A DNA stretch of 35,100 bases from Candidatus Bathyarchaeota archaeon (GTDB lineage: Archaea; Thermoproteota; Bathyarchaeia; Bathyarchaeales; Bathycorpusculaceae). The position numbers and the translations under genes were made by a program. The notes beneath the pieces were generated by a model. That model saw only the letters and a program-made list of their open reading frames with translations. It ran no database searches and was not told the origin of the DNA. The DNA lies in NCBI GenBank assembly GCA_003141855.1, contig PLNS01000006.1, forward strand, positions 232,359 to 267,458. Direction: 5' to 3'. The stretch's first letter is position 1; each line of letters opens with the position of its first letter. Below are positions 17,481 through 25,153 of this stretch, in pieces.

Positions 17481-17617
17481 GGTTGTTTGTTTTTTCTTTA
17501 GTAGTTGTTGCCGAAAACCCCTATACACAACAACAACCAACAGAATGAGCTGTTTTTTGTGTTTTGTGTTCTACGTTGGGTTCGGGTTGCTTTTTGGTTG
17601 TGCAAGCTGCCACAAGC
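17481..17617 (+). repeat. diverged dispersed repeat, copy B
   Basis: Partner of copy A (15092-15235) in inverted orientation, with exact blocks at 17487-17508 and 17527-17543. Together the two copies bracket thermosome-rpoK and stand at the edges of the two defence modules. The open frame across this copy encodes a short Cys-rich hydrophobic peptide (MSCFLCFVFYVGFGLLFG) that has no clear ribosome-binding site. Confidence 0.7.
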
Positions 17618-17822
17618 AACACGCTTGCGATAAAACATCGCTATTGAATATATTTTTCGAAAATCTTGCAAATGTTACAGCGGCAAAGTTCTGATTTATC
17701 GACATTTGGCATTGACAAACGAGGGACAGACAATTAACCTTCTTGGCTAACAAAGTAAAAATTAAAATGCGAAGATAGATAAGTATGCATAGCCAAGAGT
17801 GCGGTGATACATCATTAGTGAC

Positions 17823-19040
17823 TTGAGAGTTGAAGCGGTTCTGTTGCCACCTAGTTGGACTCGGTTGCCAGTTAAGGATGTTATCCGACTTATACCTCTT
17901 ACTCGGAAGAAAATAAAACGAAGTCAGTATTTGGAAAAAGGAAGCCTGCCTGTAGTCGATCAGGGTAAGAAGTTAATTGGTGGATATACGAATAATGAAG
18001 CACTGAAGATCACTCATTCAAAACCAGTAATAGTTTTTGGCGATCACACCAGAAAAATCAAATTTATCGATTTCGATTTTGCCGCTGGTGCTGACGGCAT
18101 AAAGGTTTTTGAACCTCTTGCCCTTTTCGATCCTAAACTCCTTTTCTTCTTCCTACAGGGTGTTAACGTACCAAACAAAGGCTATTCCCGTCACTTTCAA
18201 TTCCTTGCTAACTCCACAATCCCGGTGCCTCCAGTAAATGAACAACAGCGCATTCTTAACAAACTTGAGTTTTTTTTTAGTTGTCTTGATGCTGGCATGA
18301 CATCGATCAATAAAGTTCAATCGCAGCTGAACTATTATAGACATGCACTATTGAAACATGCCATGGAGGGTACGTTGACCGAAGAATGGCGTCATAGCCA
18401 TGCTGAAGCCCGCAACCAACTAAACGACTCGGCGACTGAAGTCTTAAAACGCAAATTGCCGACAGGCTGGATGTGGACTAAAATCGGCTCGATTGGTCAA
18501 TTGATCTCTGGGCAACACATTCTCTCAAAAGATTACAGTTTCAAAAGTGACGGCACGCAATATTTGACAGGCCCCTCAGACTTTGGGAAGACCAATCCCA
18601 TAATTACAAAGTGGACGCTACACCCGAAAATATTTGCTCGCAAGGATGATATCTTGATTACTGTTAAAGGCTCGGGAGTTGGTAAAGTCAATTTGCTAAA
18701 CTTAGAAAGTGTAGCAATCGGTCGCCAGATTATGGCAATAAGATCTCAAACTATCGAACCTCGTTTCCTTTTCCTTTACTTGCAATACGCAAATAATGAA
18801 CTGCGAAAGCTTAGCAGGGGGTCAACAATACCAGGAATCAGAAGGGAGGAAATTCTAAATTTTCCGATCCCCGTGTGTTCGAACGATGAGCAAAAGACGA
18901 TAATCCAAAAAGTTGAGTTTCACTTATCAATTATTGAGAATCAAGAAAAAATCGCATCATTAATTCTAGCTGAGGCTAACAATTTACGCAGAAGCATATT
19001 GAGTACTGCGTTGTCTGGAGAATTGACAGTAAATCAATGA
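17823..19040 (+). CDS. hsdS: type I restriction-modification specificity subunit HsdS
   Basis: A 405-aa protein with two target-recognition domains separated by helical conserved regions. Each domain ends in the hallmark PxxEQ-type segment: VPPVNEQQRILNKLEFFF about residues 136-153, and CSNDEQKTIIQKVEFHL near 355-371. The second TRD starts at GWMWTKIGSIGQLISG. HsdS directs the methyltransferase to a bipartite DNA site. TTG 17823 is the only standard start near the homologous region. GGTGA at 17803-17807 is 15 bases away but would suit ATT 17814, so the start is uncertain. The S-before-M gene order is less usual, and the gap to hsdM is 81 bp. Confidence 0.93.
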   Translation: MRVEAVLLPPSWTRLPVKDVIRLIPLTRKKIKRSQYLEKGSLPVVDQGKKLIGGYTNNEALKITHSKPVIVFGDHTRKIKFIDFDFAAGADGIKVFEPLALFDPKLLFFFLQGVNVPNKGYSRHFQFLANSTIPVPPVNEQQRILNKLEFFFSCLDAGMTSINKVQSQLNYYRHALLKHAMEGTLTEEWRHSHAEARNQLNDSATEVLKRKLPTGWMWTKIGSIGQLISGQHILSKDYSFKSDGTQYLTGPSDFGKTNPIITKWTLHPKIFARKDDILITVKGSGVGKVNLLNLESVAIGRQIMAIRSQTIEPRFLFLYLQYANNELRKLSRGSTIPGIRREEILNFPIPVCSNDEQKTIIQKVEFHLSIIENQEKIASLILAEANNLRRSILSTALSGELTVNQ

Positions 19041-19121
19041 TCTCGCATGCAATCGTACTAGATATTTAGGAGCAAGGTATTGACAATATCTATAAACTAC
19101 AAATAATAAAGCAATGTAACA

Positions 19122-20618
19122 ATGGCTTGGGTAGTAATGGCTAACGAAACAGGTTCAATCGTTCAGAGAGTTTGGAATTTCTGCACAGTTTTAAGAGATG
19201 ATGGTATTAGTTATGGCGATTATGTTGAACAGATTACCTACCTTCTTTTCCTAAAAATGGCTGATGAGCAAACCAAATATCCATTTAATAAATCGCCATA
19301 TATTCCAAACGGTTTGGATTGGCAAAGCCTTACTACCGCTTGTGGTTTAGACCTTGTAGCTCAGTATCAATTTATTTTAAGCGAGTTAGGAAAGAAGAAG
19401 GGGTTGTTGGGTGCAATCTTTAGAAAAGCTCAGAATAGGATACAAGATCCTGCTAAGCTCAAGCGGTTAATTGAACTGATCGACCAAGAAAAATGGATGT
19501 TCATAGACATAGACGTAAAGGGGGAAATATACGAAGGCTTACTCCAAAAGAATGCTGAAGATATCAAAAGTGGAGCTGGACAATACTTCACTCCTCGACC
19601 CCTTATTAAAGCGATTGTTGACGTCGTTCGACCTAAGCCAGGTCTGAGAATACATGATCCCGCATGCGGAACAGGCGGGTTCTTTATCGCTTCGTACGAT
19701 TTTATTAATGATCCTCATAACTACTCCTTAAGCCCTTCTCAACAAGAGTTTCTAAAGTTTGATACATTTAGTGGAAATGAAATAGTTGATAATGCCCTGC
19801 GGCTCTGCATAATGAACTTGTACCTTCACGGAATTGACGGCGCAGACGATCGACCATGTCCAATACAGGCCATTGATTCACTTGAAGACAGCCCAAGCAG
19901 CCACTATGATATTGTTATGACCAATCCGCCGTTCGGGCGAAAATCTAGTATGACCTCCTCCAACGGAGATGGTAAGCTCGGAAAAACGCTTTCATACCAG
20001 AGGCTGGACTTTTGGGTAGCAACAAGCAATAAACAACTGAATTTTCTTCAGCACGTCAAGACGCTGTTGGAACCTGACGGAAAAGCAGCTATAGTCGTGC
20101 CTGACAACGTTCTGTTTGAGGGCGGGGCAGGCGAAATAGTCCGCCGCAAACTCTTAGACGAATGTGATGTACACACCCTTCTCCGTTTGCCATCGGGAAT
20201 ATTCTATGCTCAAGGGGTAAAGGCTAACGTCCTTTTCTTTGATAACAAAAACACTTCTCAACCAAGAACTGAAAAGTTATGGATATACGATCTCAGAACA
20301 AACAATCATTTTACTTTGAGAACGAAACAGCTAACTTACGAAGACTTGCAGGATTTTATAAAATGTTATAATCCCAAAAATCGGTCGGATAGGACAGAAA
20401 CTGAGCGATTTAAAGTCTATTCATATAAAGACCTTATCAAGCGAGAGAAAGTAAATTTAGACATTTTCTGGCTAAAGGATGAAAGCTTAGGTGAGACCGA
20501 TAAGGTTGCTTCTTTACAAACGATTGCTGTCGAGATAGCGGAAAACTTGCAATCAGCCTTAGATCAATTTAGCAGAATACTTGAAGATGTAGAAGAGAGC
20601 GAAGGAACATACGAATGA
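19122..20618 (+). CDS. hsdM: type I N6-adenine DNA methyltransferase HsdM
   Basis: A 498-aa modification subunit. After the helical N-terminal domain come QYFTPRPL (motif X, residues 154-161), DPACGTGGF (SAM-binding motif I, 179-187) and NPPF (catalytic motif IV, 268-271), all intact, so an active adenine methylase is expected. With HsdS it should form the M2S modification complex. ATG 19122 and ATG 19137 are both possible starts; neither has a clear ribosome-binding site. Its stop overlaps the ATG of the ptuA-like gene (ATGA 20615-20618), which ties methylase and ATPase into one transcript. No HsdR gene is adjacent. Confidence 0.96.
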   Translation: MAWVVMANETGSIVQRVWNFCTVLRDDGISYGDYVEQITYLLFLKMADEQTKYPFNKSPYIPNGLDWQSLTTACGLDLVAQYQFILSELGKKKGLLGAIFRKAQNRIQDPAKLKRLIELIDQEKWMFIDIDVKGEIYEGLLQKNAEDIKSGAGQYFTPRPLIKAIVDVVRPKPGLRIHDPACGTGGFFIASYDFINDPHNYSLSPSQQEFLKFDTFSGNEIVDNALRLCIMNLYLHGIDGADDRPCPIQAIDSLEDSPSSHYDIVMTNPPFGRKSSMTSSNGDGKLGKTLSYQRLDFWVATSNKQLNFLQHVKTLLEPDGKAAIVVPDNVLFEGGAGEIVRRKLLDECDVHTLLRLPSGIFYAQGVKANVLFFDNKNTSQPRTEKLWIYDLRTNNHFTLRTKQLTYEDLQDFIKCYNPKNRSDRTETERFKVYSYKDLIKREKVNLDIFWLKDESLGETDKVASLQTIAVEIAENLQSALDQFSRILEDVEESEGTYE

Positions 20619-22177
20619 GGATAGACAAAGTCCACATTGGCAATTTCAAGAACCTGAACAAGGTAACCGTTGACTTTGACGAAAAATCTTTATCGACGGT
20701 TTTGATCGGGCCCAACGGTTCGGGTAAATCGAATCTTCTAGAAGCAATAGCCATTATCTTTCGAAACCTTGACCTGCACGAAGACCCAAAATTTAAGTAC
20801 ACTATTGACTACCAAATTCGGACGCATAGGATAGGCATTGATGCTGATCCTTTAAGAGAACGAGACAAAACCCAAATAGTTGTCGATTCTAAAGTTGTTT
20901 CTTTCCGCACGTTTGTAGATCACAAATCCGATTATTTACCTAACAATGTTTTTGGTTATTACTCTGGAGTCAGCAAAAGGTTTCAACAAATTTTTGCAAA
21001 ACACCAAAATCAGTTTTATACAAAATTGATAAATTCTGTTGAGCCTCCCTTAAGACCTTTGTTCTTAGCTAGGACCTTCCACGGGCAGTATGTATTATTA
21101 GCGTTTTTTGCACTAGGCGACGAAGAGTCCGTGCGGTTCCTGAAAGAATACTTTAACATAACAGGAATTAGTAGCATTGTCTTCCATTTGAAAGAGCCGT
21201 ATTGGCATATGGGCAAGGGTACGAAGTCGACAGATGGTCTGTTTTGGGGTGCTGAGGGAGTAGTCAAGAATTTTTTGTATGATATATCTAAGATATCTAC
21301 ATGGAGCGAAAAAAAACCGCATCGCATCAATCTTTCGAACAAAAGAGTACGACGAGAAGAAAGATTTGATCTACGTATAAAAGATTTGCAATCTCTTCAA
21401 GAACTGGCAAGGCAGTACGGAAAACCTGTTCAATTCTTCAAAAAACTTGAAAGCGTTTCAATTTCGGATTTGATTGGGAAGCTATCCATCACAGTTAGGA
21501 AGGAAGGGGCTGATAGTAGCATCGAGTTCGGACAATTATCCGAAGGCGAACAACAATTGTTAGTAGTACTTGGTCTATTGAAGTTTATGAACGAAGAAGA
21601 GTCTTTGTTTTTGCTAGACGAGCCTGACACTCACCTCAATCCCAGGTGGAAACTTGGGTACCTCAGAATGATTGAAAGAGTTGTTGGTACGAACGATAAA
21701 AGCCACATAATTATCGTTACTCATGATCCTTTGCTTATAGGGGGGCTGACAAAAAGTCAAGTCCAAATTTTTTCCGTATCAAAAAAGTACTCGTTACTTA
21801 TCGAGCCACCAGAGGTCAATCCTATTGGTTTAGGGGTAGATGGTCTACTGACAAGTGATATTTTTGGTTTGCCATCGACACTTGATATAAAGACACAAGA
21901 AAAGCTGGATCAAAGGATAGTTTTAATAGTTAAGAAAAACTTGGTGAAAGAAAAACTCACTGACCAAGAGGCAAAAGTATTAGCGGATCTCGATGACTAC
22001 CTTTCAAAGCTTGGGTTCATCAGTACTGTTAGAGACCCCTTATACTCGAAGTTTTTAACCGCTTTGCGAAAATATGAGTTGAAAGAGAAGATAACCTTTG
22101 ATGAACTCGAAAGGAAAGCGCAAGCCGACATTGTCGAAAAATTATTACTAGAACTCAAGGCTGGTGTAAAACAATAA
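20615..22177 (+). CDS. ptuA: PtuA-like SMC/ABC-type ATPase (Septu)
   Basis: A 520-aa single-chain ABC-type ATPase of the AAA_15/AAA_21 group. It has Walker A GPNGSGKS (residues 32-39), signature LSEGEQQ (308-314), Walker B LFLLDEPDTH (331-340) and H-loop H370 (IIIVTHDPLL). The intervening region is a short arm rather than the long coiled coil of true SMC proteins. The C-terminal 130 residues are charged and helical. Followed directly by an HNH nuclease of the PtuB type, it matches the PtuA subunit of the Septu anti-phage system, whose ATPase complex holds the nuclease in check. Translational coupling to hsdM is the unusual part. Without its partners it could be any OLD-like or RecF-like ATPase. 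Confidence 0.85.
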   Translation: MRIDKVHIGNFKNLNKVTVDFDEKSLSTVLIGPNGSGKSNLLEAIAIIFRNLDLHEDPKFKYTIDYQIRTHRIGIDADPLRERDKTQIVVDSKVVSFRTFVDHKSDYLPNNVFGYYSGVSKRFQQIFAKHQNQFYTKLINSVEPPLRPLFLARTFHGQYVLLAFFALGDEESVRFLKEYFNITGISSIVFHLKEPYWHMGKGTKSTDGLFWGAEGVVKNFLYDISKISTWSEKKPHRINLSNKRVRREERFDLRIKDLQSLQELARQYGKPVQFFKKLESVSISDLIGKLSITVRKEGADSSIEFGQLSEGEQQLLVVLGLLKFMNEEESLFLLDEPDTHLNPRWKLGYLRMIERVVGTNDKSHIIIVTHDPLLIGGLTKSQVQIFSVSKKYSLLIEPPEVNPIGLGVDGLLTSDIFGLPSTLDIKTQEKLDQRIVLIVKKNLVKEKLTDQEAKVLADLDDYLSKLGFISTVRDPLYSKFLTALRKYELKEKITFDELERKAQADIVEKLLLELKAGVKQ

Positions 22178-23022
22178 GATACATTGATATCAGCAAGCTC
22201 CATATACCAGACGAATGGAAAAGAAAAGCCGACCAGGCTTCTGAGGAATTGCGCCGACTTCCACCAGAGAGCAGATCGAAGTACATTGAAGATCATAATT
22301 ACATCTGGAGAGAGATCAAAAGTGAGCTTGAAAAGTTATCAGACAATAAATGTTGGTACTGTGACTTTAACTATGTTAGAAGCGATTTCGACGTGGACCA
22401 TTTTAGACCCAAAAACAAATTAAAGGATTTCGATGATCCCGAACAGGAATCAGAGGGATATTGGTGGCTTGCTTTTGATCATAAAAATTTTAGGCTATCC
22501 TGCAACTACTGTAATCGTCCCCACAAAGGCGAAGACGATGTAACAAGAGGAAAAGCGATGTTCTTTCCTTTATGCAATGGCACGCAAAAGTGTCCAGAAC
22601 AGGGGGACATCGATACAGAAGAACGAATTTTGCTTGATCCTACCGACCCCTTAGATCCTGGTTTCTTATGGTTTAACGAAGAAGGGCGTGCTGTTCCAGC
22701 GTTTGACAAGGGCTATGGCAAATACCACGAGCGAGCAGCGAAAACGCTAGACATACTAAACCTCAATGATTGCCAGATAAAAGAACAAAGGCGACTTATC
22801 AAAAATGAATGTGATTCTATTATTAAAGAAGGCGATTCGGCCTATAGGCTGTTTGAGTCTCGTAATCCTGAGGGAGAAATACTTCTCAGGGAAGTTTTGA
22901 GGCGAGCACGAAACTTGATCGATGACTCATCCCCATTGTCGAGTGTAGCAAGAATTTACCTCTTATCAGGAAATAGTAATAATAATAGACCATGGATCGA
23001 TAAAATACTCAAACATATTTAG
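22174..23022 (+). CDS. ptuB: PtuB-like HNH endonuclease (Septu), non-standard start
   Basis: A protein of about 282 aa if started at ATA 22174. The nuclease core has the zinc-ligand pair CWYC, then DVDHFRPKNK (catalytic DH), YWWLAFDHKNFRLSCNYCN and HKGEDDVTRGKAMFFPL, the PtuB-type HNH pattern. Coding-like sequence RYIDISKLHIPDEWKRKAD runs right up to the ptuA stop, but no ATG, GTG or TTG is in frame until TTG 22249, which would remove about 25 residues. ATA 22174 overlaps the ptuA TAA exactly where an ATGA overlap would be expected, and GGTG (22163-22166) lies 7 bases upstream. ATT 22183 is another option. Its role would be cutting invader DNA or RNA once released by PtuA. Confidence 0.85.
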   Translation: MRYIDISKLHIPDEWKRKADQASEELRRLPPESRSKYIEDHNYIWREIKSELEKLSDNKCWYCDFNYVRSDFDVDHFRPKNKLKDFDDPEQESEGYWWLAFDHKNFRLSCNYCNRPHKGEDDVTRGKAMFFPLCNGTQKCPEQGDIDTEERILLDPTDPLDPGFLWFNEEGRAVPAFDKGYGKYHERAAKTLDILNLNDCQIKEQRRLIKNECDSIIKEGDSAYRLFESRNPEGEILLREVLRRARNLIDDSSPLSSVARIYLLSGNSNNNRPWIDKILKHI

Positions 23023-23029
23023 GGCGACT

Positions 23030-23145
23030 CCCGCTAAGCGATTTTTTAGAACTTTTCCTAAACTATTAGGTTACACAGCTATTTGCGTTGAGCGAGCGTT
23101 ATACTGCCGTAACCGAATTTTATGTCAACAAGTCATCTTAGCGGG
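23030..23145. repeat. 9-bp inverted repeat beyond ptuB
   Basis: CCCGCTAAG (23030-23038) and CTTAGCGGG (23137-23145) are perfect arms 98 bp apart in the 231-bp gap between ptuB and the Mut7-C gene. They may mark the right edge of the inserted defence cluster or the stem of a structured transcript. No tRNA or gene was recognised in the gap. Confidence 0.4.
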
Positions 23146-23253
23146 TTATGATTGTTAGGGTTGGTTCCGGTTCCATGTTTGCTGTGGCGTATGCGACAAG
23201 CGCTATGCTCTAAAACACATCATGACGTACCCTTGGGATGCAAAAGCCTACAC

Positions 23254-23730
23254 TTAGAGGCAGAGCCTTTTTTGTTGTGCTTGAGTTAGGGTGTTTGTGA
23301 TTTGTTTCCAGTGGGCGCCTTGCCAGTAGATTTGTCCGCAGTTTGGGCACTTCCAGAATTTATCGTAATAGGTGAACGTGTTTTTCTCTAGCTCGCCTTG
23401 GAGTTGCTCTTTGGGGGTTGGGTTGAGTTTTGTGTTGCATATTGGGCAGTGGGACTTGTCCATATCAATCGTCAGCTGTAAGTTATATCGCTTGGCTACT
23501 TCCGCCAACCTCTCTGGTTCAGTCTTTCCCTCAACATAGTAAGCGTCCATGCCTCTGCCGATGGCGCGTTTATAGAGCTCAAAATCCTTCGTCAACAAAA
23601 CGCGGTCCTCCTTTTTCGCCAACTCCAAAAGCTCAGAATCATTAAACTGCACGGAGTAAATAACGTCTTGTCCTAACATGCGCAGCCAACGCGTCAGTTT
23701 CCCCAGCATTCCATCCGCGAGAAACTTCAC
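23254..23730 (-). CDS. Mut7-C RNase-domain protein with zinc ribbon
   Basis: A 158-aa protein. The N-terminal PIN-like Mut7-C domain has acidic residues in the expected places (MKFLADGMLGKLTRWLRMLG, FNDSELLELA, VLLTKDFELY). A four-cysteine zinc ribbon follows (HCPICNTKL and KCPNCGQIYW). Family members are presumed single-strand RNA nucleases in archaea and bacteria; the target is unknown. Its start overlaps the dihydroorotase stop by 4 bp (23727-23730), so the two are translated together. Confidence 0.9.
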   Translation of the reverse strand: MKFLADGMLGKLTRWLRMLGQDVIYSVQFNDSELLELAKKEDRVLLTKDFELYKRAIGRGMDAYYVEGKTEPERLAEVAKRYNLQLTIDMDKSHCPICNTKLNPTPKEQLQGELEKNTFTYYDKFWKCPNCGQIYWQGAHWKQITNTLTQAQQKRLCL

Positions 23731-25073
23731 ATGCTGCCTCTCCGAACGATAAAGCCGCTTCCCGCCTTAGCAACAATTTCGCCCTCATCAAAGACCAATT
23801 GCCCATTGACTATGGTTTTTACTGGTTTGCCCTGAACATCCCAGCCGTCGTAAGGCGAAAACTTGGCTTTGGACTTGAATTTTGAGGCATCAATTTTGAA
23901 TTGGCGGTTAAAATCTACCACCGTTAGGTCAGCGTTTTTTCCCTGTTCCAAACGACCACGGTCATTTAAACCGTAGATTTCTGCTGGTTTCTCGGCCAAC
24001 AATTGAACCGCTTGAGTTAAGGTTAATCGATTCTTCTTTACAAGCGTCAGGATGAGCGGTAGCGTGGTTTCTAAACCTGGCACGCCGACTTTTACGTCCC
24101 AGACGCTGCTGGCTGACTTCTCTCTTTGAGCGTGGGGCGCGTGGTCTGAGCCTAAAGCGTCCACCGAACCATTTTCCAAACCCTTCCAGAGGGCTTCCAA
24201 ATGGTTTTTGCTGCGAAGCGGAGGCGCCATAATCACCATTTGCCCATAACGCTTCAAATCTTCACTTGACAGCAAGAGATGGTTTGGGGTTACTTCGCAG
24301 GTTACGGTTCTGCCAGATTTTTTGGCTTCTGCAATGGCGTTTAAGCCTTCTTGGGTTGAGAGGTGGCAGAAATGCAACCGCACACCCGTTTGCTTATTTA
24401 TTTTTAGTAGGCGCTGGATTGATTTTAGCTCTACTGCTTCTGTATGTGCCCTAAGAAAGTCAGCGGTACCAGTTTTTTTGGATTGCTTTAGCTTTTCCTC
24501 GTTAGCTGTTAGTGTTGCCTTGTCTTCGGCGTGCACTGCCACTGGCACATTAAGTTTGGCGACTTCTTTGAAGGCATCTTGCAGGGCTTGGTCGTCGTCT
24601 ATGTTTAATCCTCCGATTTGGCAGCCCATGAAAAGCTTGAACCCGACCGCACCTTCAGCCACGATGTCTTGTACTGCAGGCATTTTTTTTGGAAATTCCG
24701 AGTAAAACCCAACGTTAACGAGGATTTTTCTTTGAGCGGTTCTCATGCGGTTGCGCAGGGTTTCAACGCTCATGGTAACGGGGTCGTTGTTGGGCATATC
24801 CAAAACAGTGGTGAAGCCTCCTGCAGCCGCGGCGGCGGTTCCCGAAGTAAAATCTTCCTTGTACGCCTTGCCTTCATCCCGCAAGTGAACGTGCTCGTCA
24901 ATCAAGCCAGGCAGAACCAACATATTTTGCAAGTCGGTTTTTTCGTCGGCGTTAGGCATTTGGGTTTCTTTGCCGATTTTTTGGATTTTGCCTTCTTCAA
25001 TGGCTATGCTGCAGTCGACGATTTGCCCGTTGAGGTAGGCTTTGGCGTTTGTGAGGACAGAATCAACAATCAA
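23727..25073 (-). CDS. pyrC: dihydroorotase
   Basis: A 448-aa amidohydrolase of the third step of pyrimidine synthesis, interconverting carbamoyl-aspartate and dihydroorotate. Metal ligands are visible as H61 and H63 in GLIDEHVHLRDEG, the bridging lysine region GFKLFMG, the histidines of VAVHAED and LHFCHLS, and the aspartate of GSDHAPH. These mark an active class I enzyme rather than an inactive PyrC' homologue. The start is TTG 25073. Translation is coupled to the downstream Mut7-C RNase; no other pyr gene is in the window. Confidence 0.94.
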   Translation of the reverse strand: MIVDSVLTNAKAYLNGQIVDCSIAIEEGKIQKIGKETQMPNADEKTDLQNMLVLPGLIDEHVHLRDEGKAYKEDFTSGTAAAAAGGFTTVLDMPNNDPVTMSVETLRNRMRTAQRKILVNVGFYSEFPKKMPAVQDIVAEGAVGFKLFMGCQIGGLNIDDDQALQDAFKEVAKLNVPVAVHAEDKATLTANEEKLKQSKKTGTADFLRAHTEAVELKSIQRLLKINKQTGVRLHFCHLSTQEGLNAIAEAKKSGRTVTCEVTPNHLLLSSEDLKRYGQMVIMAPPLRSKNHLEALWKGLENGSVDALGSDHAPHAQREKSASSVWDVKVGVPGLETTLPLILTLVKKNRLTLTQAVQLLAEKPAEIYGLNDRGRLEQGKNADLTVVDFNRQFKIDASKFKSKAKFSPYDGWDVQGKPVKTIVNGQLVFDEGEIVAKAGSGFIVRRGSM

Positions 25074-25153
25074 GACGGGTCACGGTCTAGTGAATAGCGG
25101 GTGGTTTGGTTAATTAAAGTTTATTTATGGTACAATACAAAGGTTATAGTTGA

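Larger units (their letters stand above)
17310..17822. other. gene-free junction between rpoK and hsdS
   Basis: About 510 bp. The first part is T-rich on the plus strand (poly-T tracts from about 17319, with TTTTTACGCTTT occurring twice near 17409 and 17449), consistent with archaeal termination after rpoK. Repeat copy B follows (17481-17617). The last 100 bp are AT-rich and should hold the hsdS promoter; a TATA-like AAAATTAAAATG lies near 17757-17769. Confidence 0.55.

Noticed and set aside
17479-17694. 71-codon open frame across repeat copy B
   Set aside because: No ribosome-binding site or conserved start. The shared peptide with copy A may simply reflect the repeat, so it is reported as a repeat, with coding left open.
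23023-23253. Search for an hsdR remnant or a tRNA beside the defence cluster
   Set aside because: No helicase or nuclease motif fragments in any frame, and no cloverleaf with a TTC-A-type T-loop could be drawn.
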